Shown one piece after another: positions 1 to 8,782 of a DNA stretch of 21,935 nucleotides. The notes under the pieces were generated by a model. It did not search any database, was not told the DNA's origin, and was given only the letters and a program-made list of their open reading frames with translations. Both the position numbers and the translations under genes were made by a program. Positions within the stretch are counted from its first letter, which is position 1. Each line of letters starts with the position of its first letter. This stretch comes from Fragilariopsis cylindrus CCMP1102 (Eukaryota > Bacillariophyta > Bacillariophyceae > Bacillariales > Bacillariaceae), in the NCBI GenBank assembly GCA_900095095.1, contig FMBT01000257.1, positions 1 through 21,935 of the forward strand, written 5' to 3'.

Positions 1-1
1 A

Positions 2-2095
2 GGGATTCCGAAGAATCATAATGAGAAATCCTCATCATCATCACCTGCTCGAAAACAGCAACAACATAAGAAGAAGAAGAAGAAGAACAACACCAAGATT
101 CTTACTAAAAACAGTAGTTCTTCAGCATCCACATTACTTCGAAGTAATGCAACAACTGATAGTGTTAATGGTGATAATTGTATTTATGACAATGATAATG
201 ATAATGATGTATATTATGATGGCAATGGCAATGATTATGGTAATGGATATGGCAGCGTACGGAACTTTCGAAGTTTTAGAAGTTTTGATAGTAGCAACAG
301 CAGTAACGTTGGTCGATCTGGTGATACTACGACAAGCACTTATGAAGAACAATTCAATGAATATAGTCGTTTTATCTTAGGTTATTTGACAGGTGGTATT
401 ACGAAAAACACTAATACTAATAAGGATCAAAATGACTTTGATGACGATGTTGACTTTGATGATGAAGTGTCATCATCATCATCGTCGTCAACGTCGTCAT
501 CATTTGACGATGATATAACGACGTCATCATTTGATGATAATTCAACGATGGCAAGTGATCTTTCGTATATTACGACGAATACCAATACTGATTTTACTAT
601 TAATACAGTTTCGGTCAATGATGGAGCAGTGTGCAATGGCAACAAAAAGAAGAAGAAGAAGAGAATGATAATAGCCAAGAGCTACAACAACATCACCAAA
701 CCACAACCAGTATCAGATAGTATAGTTGAATTAGTATTGGTAGTAGATTCGTGTGGTTCACCGATTGCTACAAATTGTTATGCGCCATACTTTCTCACGA
801 CTATACCATTCCGAGAACCGGTACCACCATCTTCTGCTGTTGCTGCTGCTGCTGCTATCAGTAAATATGATCAGGAGAAGGATAATGATGATAGTAATAT
901 TCGTAATGATAACGACCTTGGTTATTCATCTAAAAAACAGTTACAACAACAACAAGAACAACAACAGGTACAACAACAATTATTACAACAAAACAACTCA
1001 CCTAGTAACAACGGCAACAACAGCAACAGCAATAGCAATAGCAATAGCAATGAAAAATATAACAGCAGAATCTGTAGCAGTAACAAAGTTGGTGGTACTG
1101 GTGGTGTTAAGCTCGTCTATAAACAACGCATCAACGGAAGTAACAGCAGTAACAGTAATAACAGAAGTGGAGGCGGAAGTGGAAGCAGGACTACTAGTAG
1201 TAACAAAGCTAGTGGTGGTGGTCGTGGCGGTGGTACTAAGGTCATCTATAATCAACGCATGAATAAGAAGAAATCTGCTACTACTATTGATAATAAACAA
1301 CATCAATACACCAACGTCAGTTGTGATAAGAAAACTGATGGTGCTTACTGTGCTAGTGATCCTGGTGTTGATAGTGGTGTTGGTGTTTCTTCTGCTTCTA
1401 AAAATGCAGTGATGCAGGCACCTACAACAAATCGATCAGTATTATTAAATGTCAATGATGCTAATGGTAGTAAGGAGGATGACAAAGAAGAGGAACGAGA
1501 CGATAATATTATTATTGAGTCACCTAAAAAACGTTCAATAGAAGATTGTGATAATTTCCAGGACGACAGCAGCGTTGTTATCATCGACAACGAACAAGAA
1601 GAGAATCGGGATGGTAACAACAACGTTAACGTTAACGTTAACATTAACAACGAAGATGGTACGAGAAATGTCAATAAACAAACCGATACGGATCCTGCAT
1701 TATTACTATTATCGAAATCAAAATCAAGATCAAAATTAAACGATGAAATACCACTACTTCTACCCCAACAACTGTCACAAAGACTTGAACCAGAATCTGA
1801 ACCAGAACCAGGACCACAACCGATTAAAATTGAACCATTATTAGTACGAAATAATGATACACGTAATGAATTATCATGGAAACGTTGTGCAGCACGTAGT
1901 CAAATTAACAAAGGAACAAAATCTGTTCTAGAATTCCCTATAACAAATACAAACCAGAACAATTTTGATGATGAGAATATTCATACTGGTATTGATATCA
2001 ACAGTATTATCAACAGCTTCTTTCTTCCTTTTTCTTGTGCAAGTGATAATGATCTTACTATTATGTCTACAACGGCTACGGTTGCGGTTGAGTAG
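2..2095 (+). CDS. 3' part of a large low-complexity protein (5' end outside window)
   Basis: The frame is open without a stop from base 2 to the TAG at 2093-2095, giving about 697 residues. There is no ATG before base 386, where the first start-like codon is only an internal TTG, so the true start lies left of the window. The protein is mostly disordered. It has a Lys run near residues 23-28, Asp/Ser/Asn tracts, Gln runs, and basic patches such as KKKKKKR and SPKKRS that could act as nuclear localisation signals. An IKIEP motif near the C-terminus fits a SUMO-acceptor consensus. A more ordered stretch includes YSRFILGYLTGG. Two copies of a Gly-rich block ending in YxQRxN lie at 1079-1264. I recognise no catalytic domain or family. 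A nuclear regulatory protein is only an inference from composition. Confidence 0.75.
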   Translation, partial: GIPKNHNEKSSSSSPARKQQQHKKKKKKNNTKILTKNSSSSASTLLRSNATTDSVNGDNCIYDNDNDNDVYYDGNGNDYGNGYGSVRNFRSFRSFDSSNSSNVGRSGDTTTSTYEEQFNEYSRFILGYLTGGITKNTNTNKDQNDFDDDVDFDDEVSSSSSSSTSSSFDDDITTSSFDDNSTMASDLSYITTNTNTDFTINTVSVNDGAVCNGNKKKKKKRMIIAKSYNNITKPQPVSDSIVELVLVVDSCGSPIATNCYAPYFLTTIPFREPVPPSSAVAAAAAISKYDQEKDNDDSNIRNDNDLGYSSKKQLQQQQEQQQVQQQLLQQNNSPSNNGNNSNSNSNSNSNEKYNSRICSSNKVGGTGGVKLVYKQRINGSNSSNSNNRSGGGSGSRTTSSNKASGGGRGGGTKVIYNQRMNKKKSATTIDNKQHQYTNVSCDKKTDGAYCASDPGVDSGVGVSSASKNAVMQAPTTNRSVLLNVNDANGSKEDDKEEERDDNIIIESPKKRSIEDCDNFQDDSSVVIIDNEQEENRDGNNNVNVNVNINNEDGTRNVNKQTDTDPALLLLSKSKSRSKLNDEIPLLLPQQLSQRLEPESEPEPGPQPIKIEPLLVRNNDTRNELSWKRCAARSQINKGTKSVLEFPITNTNQNNFDDENIHTGIDINSIINSFFLPFSCASDNDLTIMSTTATVAVE
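1079..1264 (+). repeat. internal duplication inside the first gene
   Basis: Two diverged copies (about 1079-1135 and 1199-1264) each encode SSNK, then a Gly-rich linker, then VKLVYKQRIN or TKVIYNQRMN. The ordered YxQRxN endings are conserved while the Gly/Ser linkers vary. This suggests an old in-frame duplication of a short motif rather than simple codon slippage. Confidence 0.6.
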
Positions 2096-3018
2096 TAAGT
2101 TTATGGTTAAAACCTCGGACCGTCGTTGGTGACGGCGGACCACCCCAAAAAATGGACTATTCTCATAAAAAACAAAAAAAGGAAGGAAGGAAGACGAGAA
2201 AAGACTACAATTGTGAGTAGCTTTCTTTGTTTCTACTTTAACTTTGATTTCATCTTCATTACCATACACGTACGTAGTCTATACATAGCCATCATCTGTA
2301 TCTGTATTCAATATAGTTAGATTCTAAAAAAATTTGGTAGTTTACTCTTTATATCTTTGTAGGTAGTTTTTGTTGTTTGTTATTTGTTGTTTGTTGATTT
2401 ATGGTGTTTTTACTTTAGAGTATTTTAAATTTGCGAGATGATTATAATCTTCCCATGCAATACATTCGCTTTTTTATTCTCTTGTATACGAAGTAGCTCG
2501 TAGTACTGTATGCCCGAATCAGAGTCAGTCCATTCCACTAATAGGCAAACATCCCCACCCAGGAAGTCGTTCTGCTCTATTCTACGAGTACAGTAAGCCC
2601 TAATCTTGCGCAGTCCGCTTTAGGAGGACTACACTTTTTTGATACGAGATGATATTCGTTTCTTGCAGTCTTGGGCACGATATCAATCATATTGATTGAT
2701 ATTCATTTCAATCTTGGCCACGATGATATTATACAGTATTCATATTCGTTTCGATCTTGGGCACGATTGAGAGCCTAGATGTATCTTATGGCATGTTTAA
2801 AATACAATTTGAGACAAGCATGGAGTACACGCGCTTACGTCGTGCTTTGTTCCTTTTTCCATATACGCCCTTGGAGTGACGCAGCCAGTTGACATATCAT
2901 TTTGAAGAAGTCGCTCTAGTATTACACTAGTACCACTTTGGTGCGTTACACCCCTCAAACAGTCATCATTTTTTGAATTTTCGCGCCGGGTGATCTAGCG
3001 AAACGCTTAAATAAATCT
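2096..3018. other. intergenic, short degenerate repeats
   Basis: No supported gene. The first 250 bases are AT-rich and probably contain the 3' UTR of the preceding gene. Further right, an imperfect pair of about 33 bp (2499-2531 and about 2583-2617) shares GTACnGTAnGCCCnAATC...CAGTCC. A three-copy motif of about 27 bp follows at 2652-2680, 2699-2724 and 2742-2767, with the core ATATTCRTTTC...CTTGGGCACGAT. These resemble remnants of dispersed repeats. No RNA gene was recognised. Confidence 0.5.
2652..2767 (+). repeat. three imperfect ~27-bp direct repeats
   Basis: Copies at 2652-2680, 2699-2724 and 2742-2767 share ATATTCRTTTC followed by CTTGGSCACGA, spaced about 45 bp apart. A small palindrome (ATCAATCATATTGATTGAT) sits between copies one and two. 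The function is unknown. Confidence 0.55.
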
Positions 3019-3271
3019 CCGCGTGGAACAACATAAACACTAAATCATGCCCAAATTTTATAAAAACTAAATCATGCCCAAATTTTTACTAGTATTTGTT
3101 ACTGTAGTATATAATAGCAACTTTAGCATCAAATATGTACACCTGAAAAGTCATTTTTTGGGAAAATAAACTATTAAGTTTACAATTGACCTATTGGATG
3201 GAGAATTGTTATATTCCTTGGTCTCCTGAGCCCACTGGTATCTCACAATGTAGGCTCACACACAGCACACA
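3019..3271 (+). repeat. left long terminal inverted repeat
   Basis: It pairs with 5713-5975 on the opposite strand. Shared blocks include CTAAATCATGCCCAAATTTT (twice on each side), TACTAGTATTTGTTA, TTTACAATTGACCTATTGGA and CACACACAGCACACAT. The inner boundary is at about 3271. Confidence 0.8.
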
Positions 3272-3726
3272 TTTTAGAGATTTTAAAATGTATGTGTACA
3301 CCTAACAAAATATCTTTTTGAAAGTGTTGCAGAGGACAACACCTTCTGGGTCGGGTGCACTAGCATTCTTATAATATACTAGAACATTGTAGTAGCCTCC
3401 CACCACTTTTTTGTTCCTGTGGTTGTTGAATAAATTACAATCCGCTGTTGTGGTATGCACACAAACAACAAGATTTTTGACCAAAATGAACAACAATATA
3501 TCTCATTTGAAAGTGTTGCAGAGGACAACATCTTCTGGGTCGGGTGCACTAGCATTTTTATAGTATACTAGAACATTGTAGTTGCCTCCTACCACTTTTT
3601 TGTTCCTGTGGTTGTTGAATAAATTACAATCTGCTGTTGTGGTATGCACACAAACAAAATGATTTTTGACCAAAATGAACAACAATATATCTCATTTGAA
3701 AGTGTTGCAGAGGACAACATCTTCTG

Positions 3727-4272
3727 GAGCGTCCGCGAAAGCGAGTCTAGCGCGCGATTAAAATTAAAATCTGGCGAGCGTGGAGGACATGGGAAATTTT
3801 CAAACCGACCAACTAAACATTTAAGCATAATAAAATTAAGTTTTGGGGGTAATTATTTTTAGGGCACTTATATTAGACTAATATATATATTAGTCCGGCT
3901 AATAAATATATTAATTAGACTAATATATATATTAGTCCGGCTAATATATGTTTTAATTAGCAGAACTAAAATCGAGCTCGCAGAACCTGTAATAACGATT
4001 TCATTGTATATCAAGCTACGAGCTCGAATTTATCCTCAATTCTTTCACTAATATATATATTAGTCCGGCTAATATATATATTAATTAGACTAATATATAT
4101 ATTATTCTCACTAATATAAGTTATTTAATATTCCGCGACCAAATTTAGTCCCCCAAAACATATCAAGTATGCCCCCAATTAAAATTTGGTCGCGAATAAA
4201 AATTTCCCTTGGCCCTCCACGCGCGTTTATAAATTTTTAATCCCGCGCGTATATCGTGAATCGCGGACGCTC
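3727..4272. mobile_element. MITE-like DNA element, 546 bp, with CTG target duplication
   Basis: The ends are GAGCGTCCGCGA (3727-3738) and TCGCGGACGCTC (4261-4272), a perfect 12-bp inverted repeat. Weaker inverted similarity continues inward for more than 80 bp, including GCGTGGAGG/CCTCCACGC and GTTTTGGGGG/CCCCCAAAAC. The direct repeats CTG (3724-3726) and CTG (4273-4275) flank it. Removing the element plus one CTG restores TTCTGGGTCGG exactly as in the uninterrupted neighbouring unit. There is no coding capacity. A 3-bp duplication fits PIF/Harbinger or CACTA-type elements, but CTG is not the usual Harbinger TWA, so the superfamily is open. Confidence 0.85.
3873..4115. repeat. AT-rich palindromic repeats inside the MITE
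   Basis: The unit ACTAATATATATATTAGTCC followed by GGCTAAT occurs at about 3877-3903, 3919-3945 and 4047-4073, with a partial copy at about 4089-4105. Each unit contains its own palindrome (CTAATATATATATTAG). Between the two clusters, the pair CGAGCTCG (about 3973) and CGAGCTCG (about 4018) adds another symmetric motif. The block could extrude hairpins and forms the centre of the element. Confidence 0.65.
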
Positions 4273-4475
4273 CTGGGTCGGGTGCACTAGCATTTTATAG
4301 TATACTAGAACATTGTAGTTGCCTCCTACCACTTTTTTGTTCCTGTGGTTGTTGAATAAATTACAATCCGCTGTCGTGGCAGGCACACAAACAACAAGAT
4401 TTATGATCAAAATGAACAACAATACAATATATCTTATTTGAAAGTGTTGCAGAGGACAACATCTCAGATGGTTCA

Positions 4476-5712
4476 GGTGCACAAACATCCGCATGGTATT
4501 GTGTATGCCTCCTGCCATCCCTGGTGGTTCATCATCACTTGACTAAAGTAATTCTGATTGGTATCATTTTTTTCTCACAATTTCCAGTGGAGTTTGGTTA
4601 TTGGAATATAACTTTGAATAATAAGATGAATAACTTCTCCTTAGGTTCTAGAACCAGTATGGTGCACCAAAATACCACCCAGTCATCCATCCTATACCCA
4701 TAGGAGATGAACCAAGGGTTATGATCCCTCATACATTCCTTATTCTTGCCTCCAGAACACAAACATTGCATTTCAGCCAACATGTCATATTTCCATGCCC
4801 AAAAGTACCATTCAGAAATAGGCTGCCACAACATCAAAAGAAGGGATTTACCATGGTTTGAACACCCAGATACCTTCCATATATGTATATGGTCAAAATA
4901 CACCAACAATGCTTAGAACAGTTGCCATATTGGTGGTATGGTGGGGTGGGGAACAATAGAATAGACATAAAATAGCCCGAAATGCACATGTTGCAAAAAT
5001 ATTTGAGATGCTACAGCGCCCATACCAGGTGTGCTGAGTCCCAAATAAAATAGCTAGGCATCAACCTAATTCATAAAGGTTTTGGATTATATCATTGCTT
5101 TAGGTAACCATACATATATTTGGGGTGTCACGGGTCAAAACCCACCGCTATTAAAACACACAATTTCTCTAAGTGCCAAGTGCGGTGTAATCAAGGCCGT
5201 GATGCACCATCAATACAGACCTAATAACCTTGAAAGATTATATGGAGCTCAACATTATACCTATGGGTACAAGGTCCAACTATTGCTTAGGGCTTAGGGA
5301 GGTTAGGAAGGTGTCAGGGTGTGCTAAGCCCCAAAAAGGGTCATTTAGGCCCCAAAACAGGTTTTCCCCCTTTAGCGCCCACATCAGCATGGTCCTGCCC
5401 ATAGCTTGCCAAGTTTATATTCCTTTGGTGTATATGGTCAACCCATGTGCTTACTTTGGGACAATTCATCTTTTTGAGTGTGTACTAGGTCACATACCCC
5501 CCCAAATGGGCCATTTTCCCATGTCCTAGGCTGTATCACACCCTTTACCACCTTCCAGTGTGAAGAGCACATACCTAGCGCCCCAAAGTCCGGTCCAGGT
5601 ATCCACCCTATGCATATTAAGCTCAGATTATACCATCTGATTGGACTTTATACATGCTAGGATGGGTTAGAATGCCAGAAAGTGGAGTGTACAGGTAGCA
5701 AGTACCACAGGA
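4476..5712. other. interior of the large inverted-repeat element, no supported gene
   Basis: This is unique sequence between the tandem array and the right inverted repeat. Open stretches of 60-103 codons occur on both strands (for example 4598-4909 minus and 5230-5529 plus). They overlap without a consistent frame and match no transposase motif (no DDE/D spacing, zinc finger or RT motif). Similar phrases recur at about 5028-5043 and 5312-5327 (GTGTGCTgAGtCCC / GTGTGCTaAGcCCC), hinting at internal duplication. Confidence 0.45.
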
Positions 5713-5975
5713 TGTGTGCTGTGTGTGAGCCTACATTGTGAGATACCAGTAGGCTTACAAGACTAAGGAATATAAATTTCTCCATCCAATAGGTCAATTG
5801 TAAACTTAATGGTTTAATTTTCCAAAAAAATGACTTTTTAGGTGTATATATTTGATGGTAAAGTTGTTATATATACTAGACTAACAAATACTAGTAAAAT
5901 TTAGGCATGATTTAGTTTTTATTAAAATTTGGGCATGATTTAGTTTCTATGTTGAAAGTTAGCGAGTGGAGGCTT
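5713..5975 (-). repeat. right long terminal inverted repeat
   Basis: This is the reverse complement of 3019-3271. It starts at GTGTGCTGTGTGTGAGCC and ends near AGCGAGTGGAGG. It contains two copies of the GGGCATGATTTAGTTT-type motif, mirroring the left side. Confidence 0.8.
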
Positions 5976-6674
5976 AACAAATATCACTTATGCGCGCGCG
6001 GCGGTCAACTATAGCTCACCGAAATAACGGACAAAAAATCCGTTACAACACGAGTTACTTAGTAAAATCTTATTATAGAGATAACTTTTCAAATATATGC
6101 CCAAGCTGGTAACCTTGCATACGATCTATATCTCTGATTAATGGAGAATCTACTACATAACAGCCTGACCAGCTTAGTCATAATAGCCCGGAAGTTATAG
6201 TTAGTTAAAGATTGCTCACATTTTGAAGGGCTGTTTTTAACCGTTTTTGCGGTTGGCTTGCAGACGGGTCATCGTACGAAGTGGTACTAGTGTACGAGTT
6301 CCATTTTTTTTTTCCTTACTACAAAAATAACACAACAATAGTAACCCTAACGGTTGATAGGCAGACTTCCAATGTGAAAGCGAACACTGAAAGAGAACAC
6401 TGTAAAGAGAACACTCAATGCCACACATAAGGAAAGAACAATTACATACACAGAGGAAAGAACACAAGGATAAAAGGGATATCTTATGCTCTCACAATTT
6501 AGTATCACAAGAATAAAGTAAGGAAATGAAGTTAAAGTAGAAGACATACATTCTATAGAAATAGTCATTCCAACAAATATCCGCAACAAAAGCAGATATA
6601 CCTACTACGAAACACTAACTCTATTATTTCTGGGATTACTCACACATCTTAAACGCATACTACCATCAAATAAT
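5976..6674. other. intergenic, likely promoter/5' UTR of the DUF6824-like gene
   Basis: No gene. A short hairpin AACGGA-CAAAAAA-TCCGTT lies at 6026-6044. Three copies of GAACACT at 6382-6388, 6395-6401 and 6409-6415, spaced 13-14 bp, form a small direct repeat about 260-290 bp upstream of the start codon. These could be regulatory sites, but no known factor is assigned. Confidence 0.4.
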
Positions 6675-7370
6675 ATGACGACGAGGACCTCATCTAAATC
6701 AACCACTACACTAGTAGGCGCTACTACTAGTACTTGCGATAGTAGCAGCAGTACCGGGCAATACAATATCGAAAAATACGACGTACTTTGTTATCGGGGC
6801 AGAGAATCTTTCAACAATATTGGTAACCGAAGGTTCAGGCTTCTGATTAGTTCCAATATAGCATGCTACCTGTCCTGCAAGGGTCGATGTGAACGAGGTC
6901 GTATGAATGTTTCACTCACCGAAGAACTTTGTGGTATCACCACACCAGGACCAGGTATGCGTTTTTTCAAGCGGGGAAGAAACAATGGTGAATTGATCCA
7001 ACTCGATTTCAAACAATGTAGAGAAAAAGTGGCACATGCACTGAGAGATGCAGCATCACAACAAAAAAATGGTAATAGCAGTAATAGTGCTAGCAATAAT
7101 AAGTGCAAGGGAAAGAATATGTCCATCAGTAAAGAAACAATAATGAATAAACGACAACAACAACAACAGTATCATTACCAAGAGTTATCTTTATCCAATA
7201 ACGTTCTTCAGAACCTGAATAATGACGATGTTATGGAATGGATGATGAGTGAATGGGGAAACGACAATTGGGTGAACAACAACAACAACGACAACGACAA
7301 CGACGACAACAACTACGGGTTTTCCTCGCAATGCTTGTTTGAGCCGATCTCCTTATCTGATTTTGAATAG
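6675..7370 (+). CDS. DUF6824-like domain protein
   Basis: A single-exon protein of 231 residues, with its ATG at 6675. Residues about 34-127 match the layout of the DUF6824 family known from diatoms and other stramenopiles. They carry a DVLC-x-RG opening, a GNRRFR block, a middle helix region, a GPGMRFFKRG segment and a closing REKVAHALRDA block. The usual family opening is DVLCGRG; here it reads DVLCYRGR, with Tyr in place of the first Gly. A basic, Gln-rich linker follows. The C-terminus (about 180-231) is acidic and Asn/Asp-rich with Trp residues (WMMSEWGNDNW), resembling an activation-type tail. The family's molecular role is not established. A nuclear or DNA-associated role is inference. 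Family assignment is fairly secure from motif order. Confidence 0.8.
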   Translation: MTTRTSSKSTTTLVGATTSTCDSSSSTGQYNIEKYDVLCYRGRESFNNIGNRRFRLLISSNIACYLSCKGRCERGRMNVSLTEELCGITTPGPGMRFFKRGRNNGELIQLDFKQCREKVAHALRDAASQQKNGNSSNSASNNKCKGKNMSISKETIMNKRQQQQQYHYQELSLSNNVLQNLNNDDVMEWMMSEWGNDNWVNNNNNDNDNDDNNYGFSSQCLFEPISLSDFE

Positions 7371-7375
7371 AAATT

Positions 7376-7410
7376 ACTAAACTAAACTAAACTAAACTAA
7401 ACTAAACTTA
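7376..7410 (+). repeat. (ACTAA)n microsatellite after the stop codon
   Basis: About six ACTAA units begin five bases after the DUF6824-like stop codon, inside the presumed 3' UTR, and decay into CTTAAATAAACTAG. Confidence 0.9.
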
Positions 7411-8067
7411 AATAAACTAGTTGAAAGAAATACTGCTAGTGTAGAAGGACAATTGTATAATCAAAATACTATATATATATAATGGTAGGAAATGATTTTT
7501 TTTTAAAGAAATGCCGTAACTTCTATTATATGAAAAATAAACTGTAGCATAGTGCATATGATGTCCATATTTTTTTTTGATAATGCAGTAATACATACCT
7601 ACGTAACGCTGTAATTACTCATTCATATTCGTCATTTTCTAATTTCTAATGATATACAATTTTTATTCCTTCCATTCATTTTAAAAAGAAAAAAACAAAC
7701 ATTACATTCGATTGATTTCATTCTACCTTGTGTGGTGTTGAAATAATATTTATATTGTAGTATGTAAGTTACTATTCTAAACTGTTATAGTTGAAGTACT
7801 ACTGTACGTCAAGTGAATTTCTTTTTGTACTGTATTTGGATCGACTCGACTCGACGTATTTTATGCATGTGAGTTGAATAAAAGAAAACAGGGCACAGCC
7901 GACCGACACAACACGACACGACACGACAGCCGTAAAAGAGAGGAGGTGGCATTAGTCGTTTGTTGTTGCTTCAACGTACGTTCCCCATATTTGTTTGCTG
8001 TACAGTAGTATTATGATATAATATGCCTGCGTTTCATTGAAAGTAGAATCAATAATCGAATCCTAGT
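7411..8067. other. intergenic, AT-rich
   Basis: No gene seen. It contains homopolymer runs, a short run of CGACA/CACGA units at about 7904-7928 and a GTTGAATAAAAGAAAAC stretch that could supply a polyadenylation signal. The right part probably belongs to the promoter region of the downstream gene. Confidence 0.4.
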
Positions 8068-8424
8068 ATGGCAATTAATGTACACTCGAATCTATTTGTT
8101 GTTGCATGTTGTATGTTGTTTTGTTTATATGCCTTCCAACTGTTATCTAATGCACTTGTTGTCGACGATACGGCTTCTTCTCCATCCGTCATGCAATGGG
8201 GAGTATTAAGCAATTCAAGTACAGTAGGAAGTATTGTAATTTCGATTCATTCATTGATATTGATAATGCATATGCCTCTTGTTGAACTGGGATCGCACGC
8301 ATTCCAATATATAACTTTACAGATTATTACTGTTGTTGATGTTGTTGTTCTTTTCTTTGAACGCCTTCAACAATGTTATTTAATGAGTCCGTCCTTATGG
8401 TTCTATCCCCTTCTCTGTCCGTAA
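8068..8424 (+). CDS. possible small hydrophobic protein (doubtful)
   Basis: An ATG-started frame of 118 codons with a strongly hydrophobic N-terminus (VVACCMLFCLYAFQLL, about residues 11-26) that could be a signal peptide or membrane anchor. More hydrophobic segments lie near residues 55-70 and 80-97. It resembles no family I know and sits alone in an AT-rich gap. Its length is within reach of chance and its lack of low-complexity runs is unlike the neighbouring genes. It may instead be part of the leader of the next gene. Confidence 0.2.
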   Translation: MAINVHSNLFVVACCMLFCLYAFQLLSNALVVDDTASSPSVMQWGVLSNSSTVGSIVISIHSLILIMHMPLVELGSHAFQYITLQIITVVDVVVLFFERLQQCYLMSPSLWFYPLLCP

Positions 8425-8645
8425 AATAGAACCTACTGTACCTGACGATACAAAAAAATAGTCAGTCGTGCGTCCTCGGTCCGGTACGAGACAACGCTTT
8501 GATTTTTTGGTTCTCCCCGCATACAGAAAAGGCAGTAAAAGTCATCCAATTGTATTGACGTTGTAGTCAGGCTCACCATACATCATCACTGCTCTAAACT
8601 ACCTGATACTGCATACAGTACATTCCTACCGTAGTAGACCGACCG

Positions 8646-8648
<3 letters not shown>

Positions 8649-8681
<33 letters not shown>

Positions 8682-8710
8682 GAAGCAACACACACACACA
8701 CACACACACA
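8649..8710 (+). repeat. (GA)n and (CA)n microsatellites upstream of the membrane-protein gene
   Basis: A GA run (8649-8677) and a CA run (about 8689-8710) lie about 75-135 bp before the ATG at 8783, in the presumed promoter or 5' UTR. The rest of 8425-8782 holds nothing else recognisable apart from short GACC repeats. Confidence 0.9.
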
Positions 8711-8782
8711 TACACAACGACGACTTTCCTACCAACGACTTCCTGCGCACTGACTGTCGACGGTCATCACTAATAAAGAATA

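Larger units (their letters stand above)
3302..4475. repeat. 189-bp tandem repeat array, interrupted by a MITE
   Basis: The anchor AAAGTGTTGCAGAGGACAAC recurs at 3321, 3510, 3699 and 4441. The first two intervals are exactly 189 bp. The third is 742 bp, which becomes 193 bp after subtracting the 546-bp MITE and its 3-bp duplication. There are three full units and a partial fourth, with roughly 5% divergence between units 1 and 2 by eye. Minus-strand open stretches of about 60 codons inside the units end at the same TGA in units 1 and 2, so coding is unlikely. Confidence 0.85.
3019..5975. mobile_element. non-autonomous element with long terminal inverted repeats (~3 kb)
   Basis: The segments at about 3019-3271 and 5713-5975 are reverse complements over about 255-260 bp, with high identity and a few small indels by eye. 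They enclose about 2.4 kb that holds a 189-bp tandem array, a nested MITE and unique sequence without a transposase. Long inverted ends without a transposase fit a foldback-like or MITE-like derivative of a DNA transposon. The outer ends blur: similarity fades near GCGTGG on the left and GAGTGG on the right. I cannot define a target-site duplication, so the superfamily is not assigned. Confidence 0.7.

Noticed and set aside
3302-3685. Two minus-strand open frames (about 60 codons each) in adjacent 189-bp units, with the unit length a multiple of three
   Set aside because: A TGA at the same place separates the units, the next copy changes frame, and no family is recognisable. The matching frames follow from tandem duplication.
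3302-4475. CRISPR array
   Set aside because: The repeats are 189-bp contiguous tandem units without short repeats and unique spacers, in a eukaryotic context.
4598-4909. 103-codon minus-strand frame in the large element as a possible transposase
   Set aside because: It is too short, shows no catalytic or zinc-binding pattern, and has no supporting frames around it.
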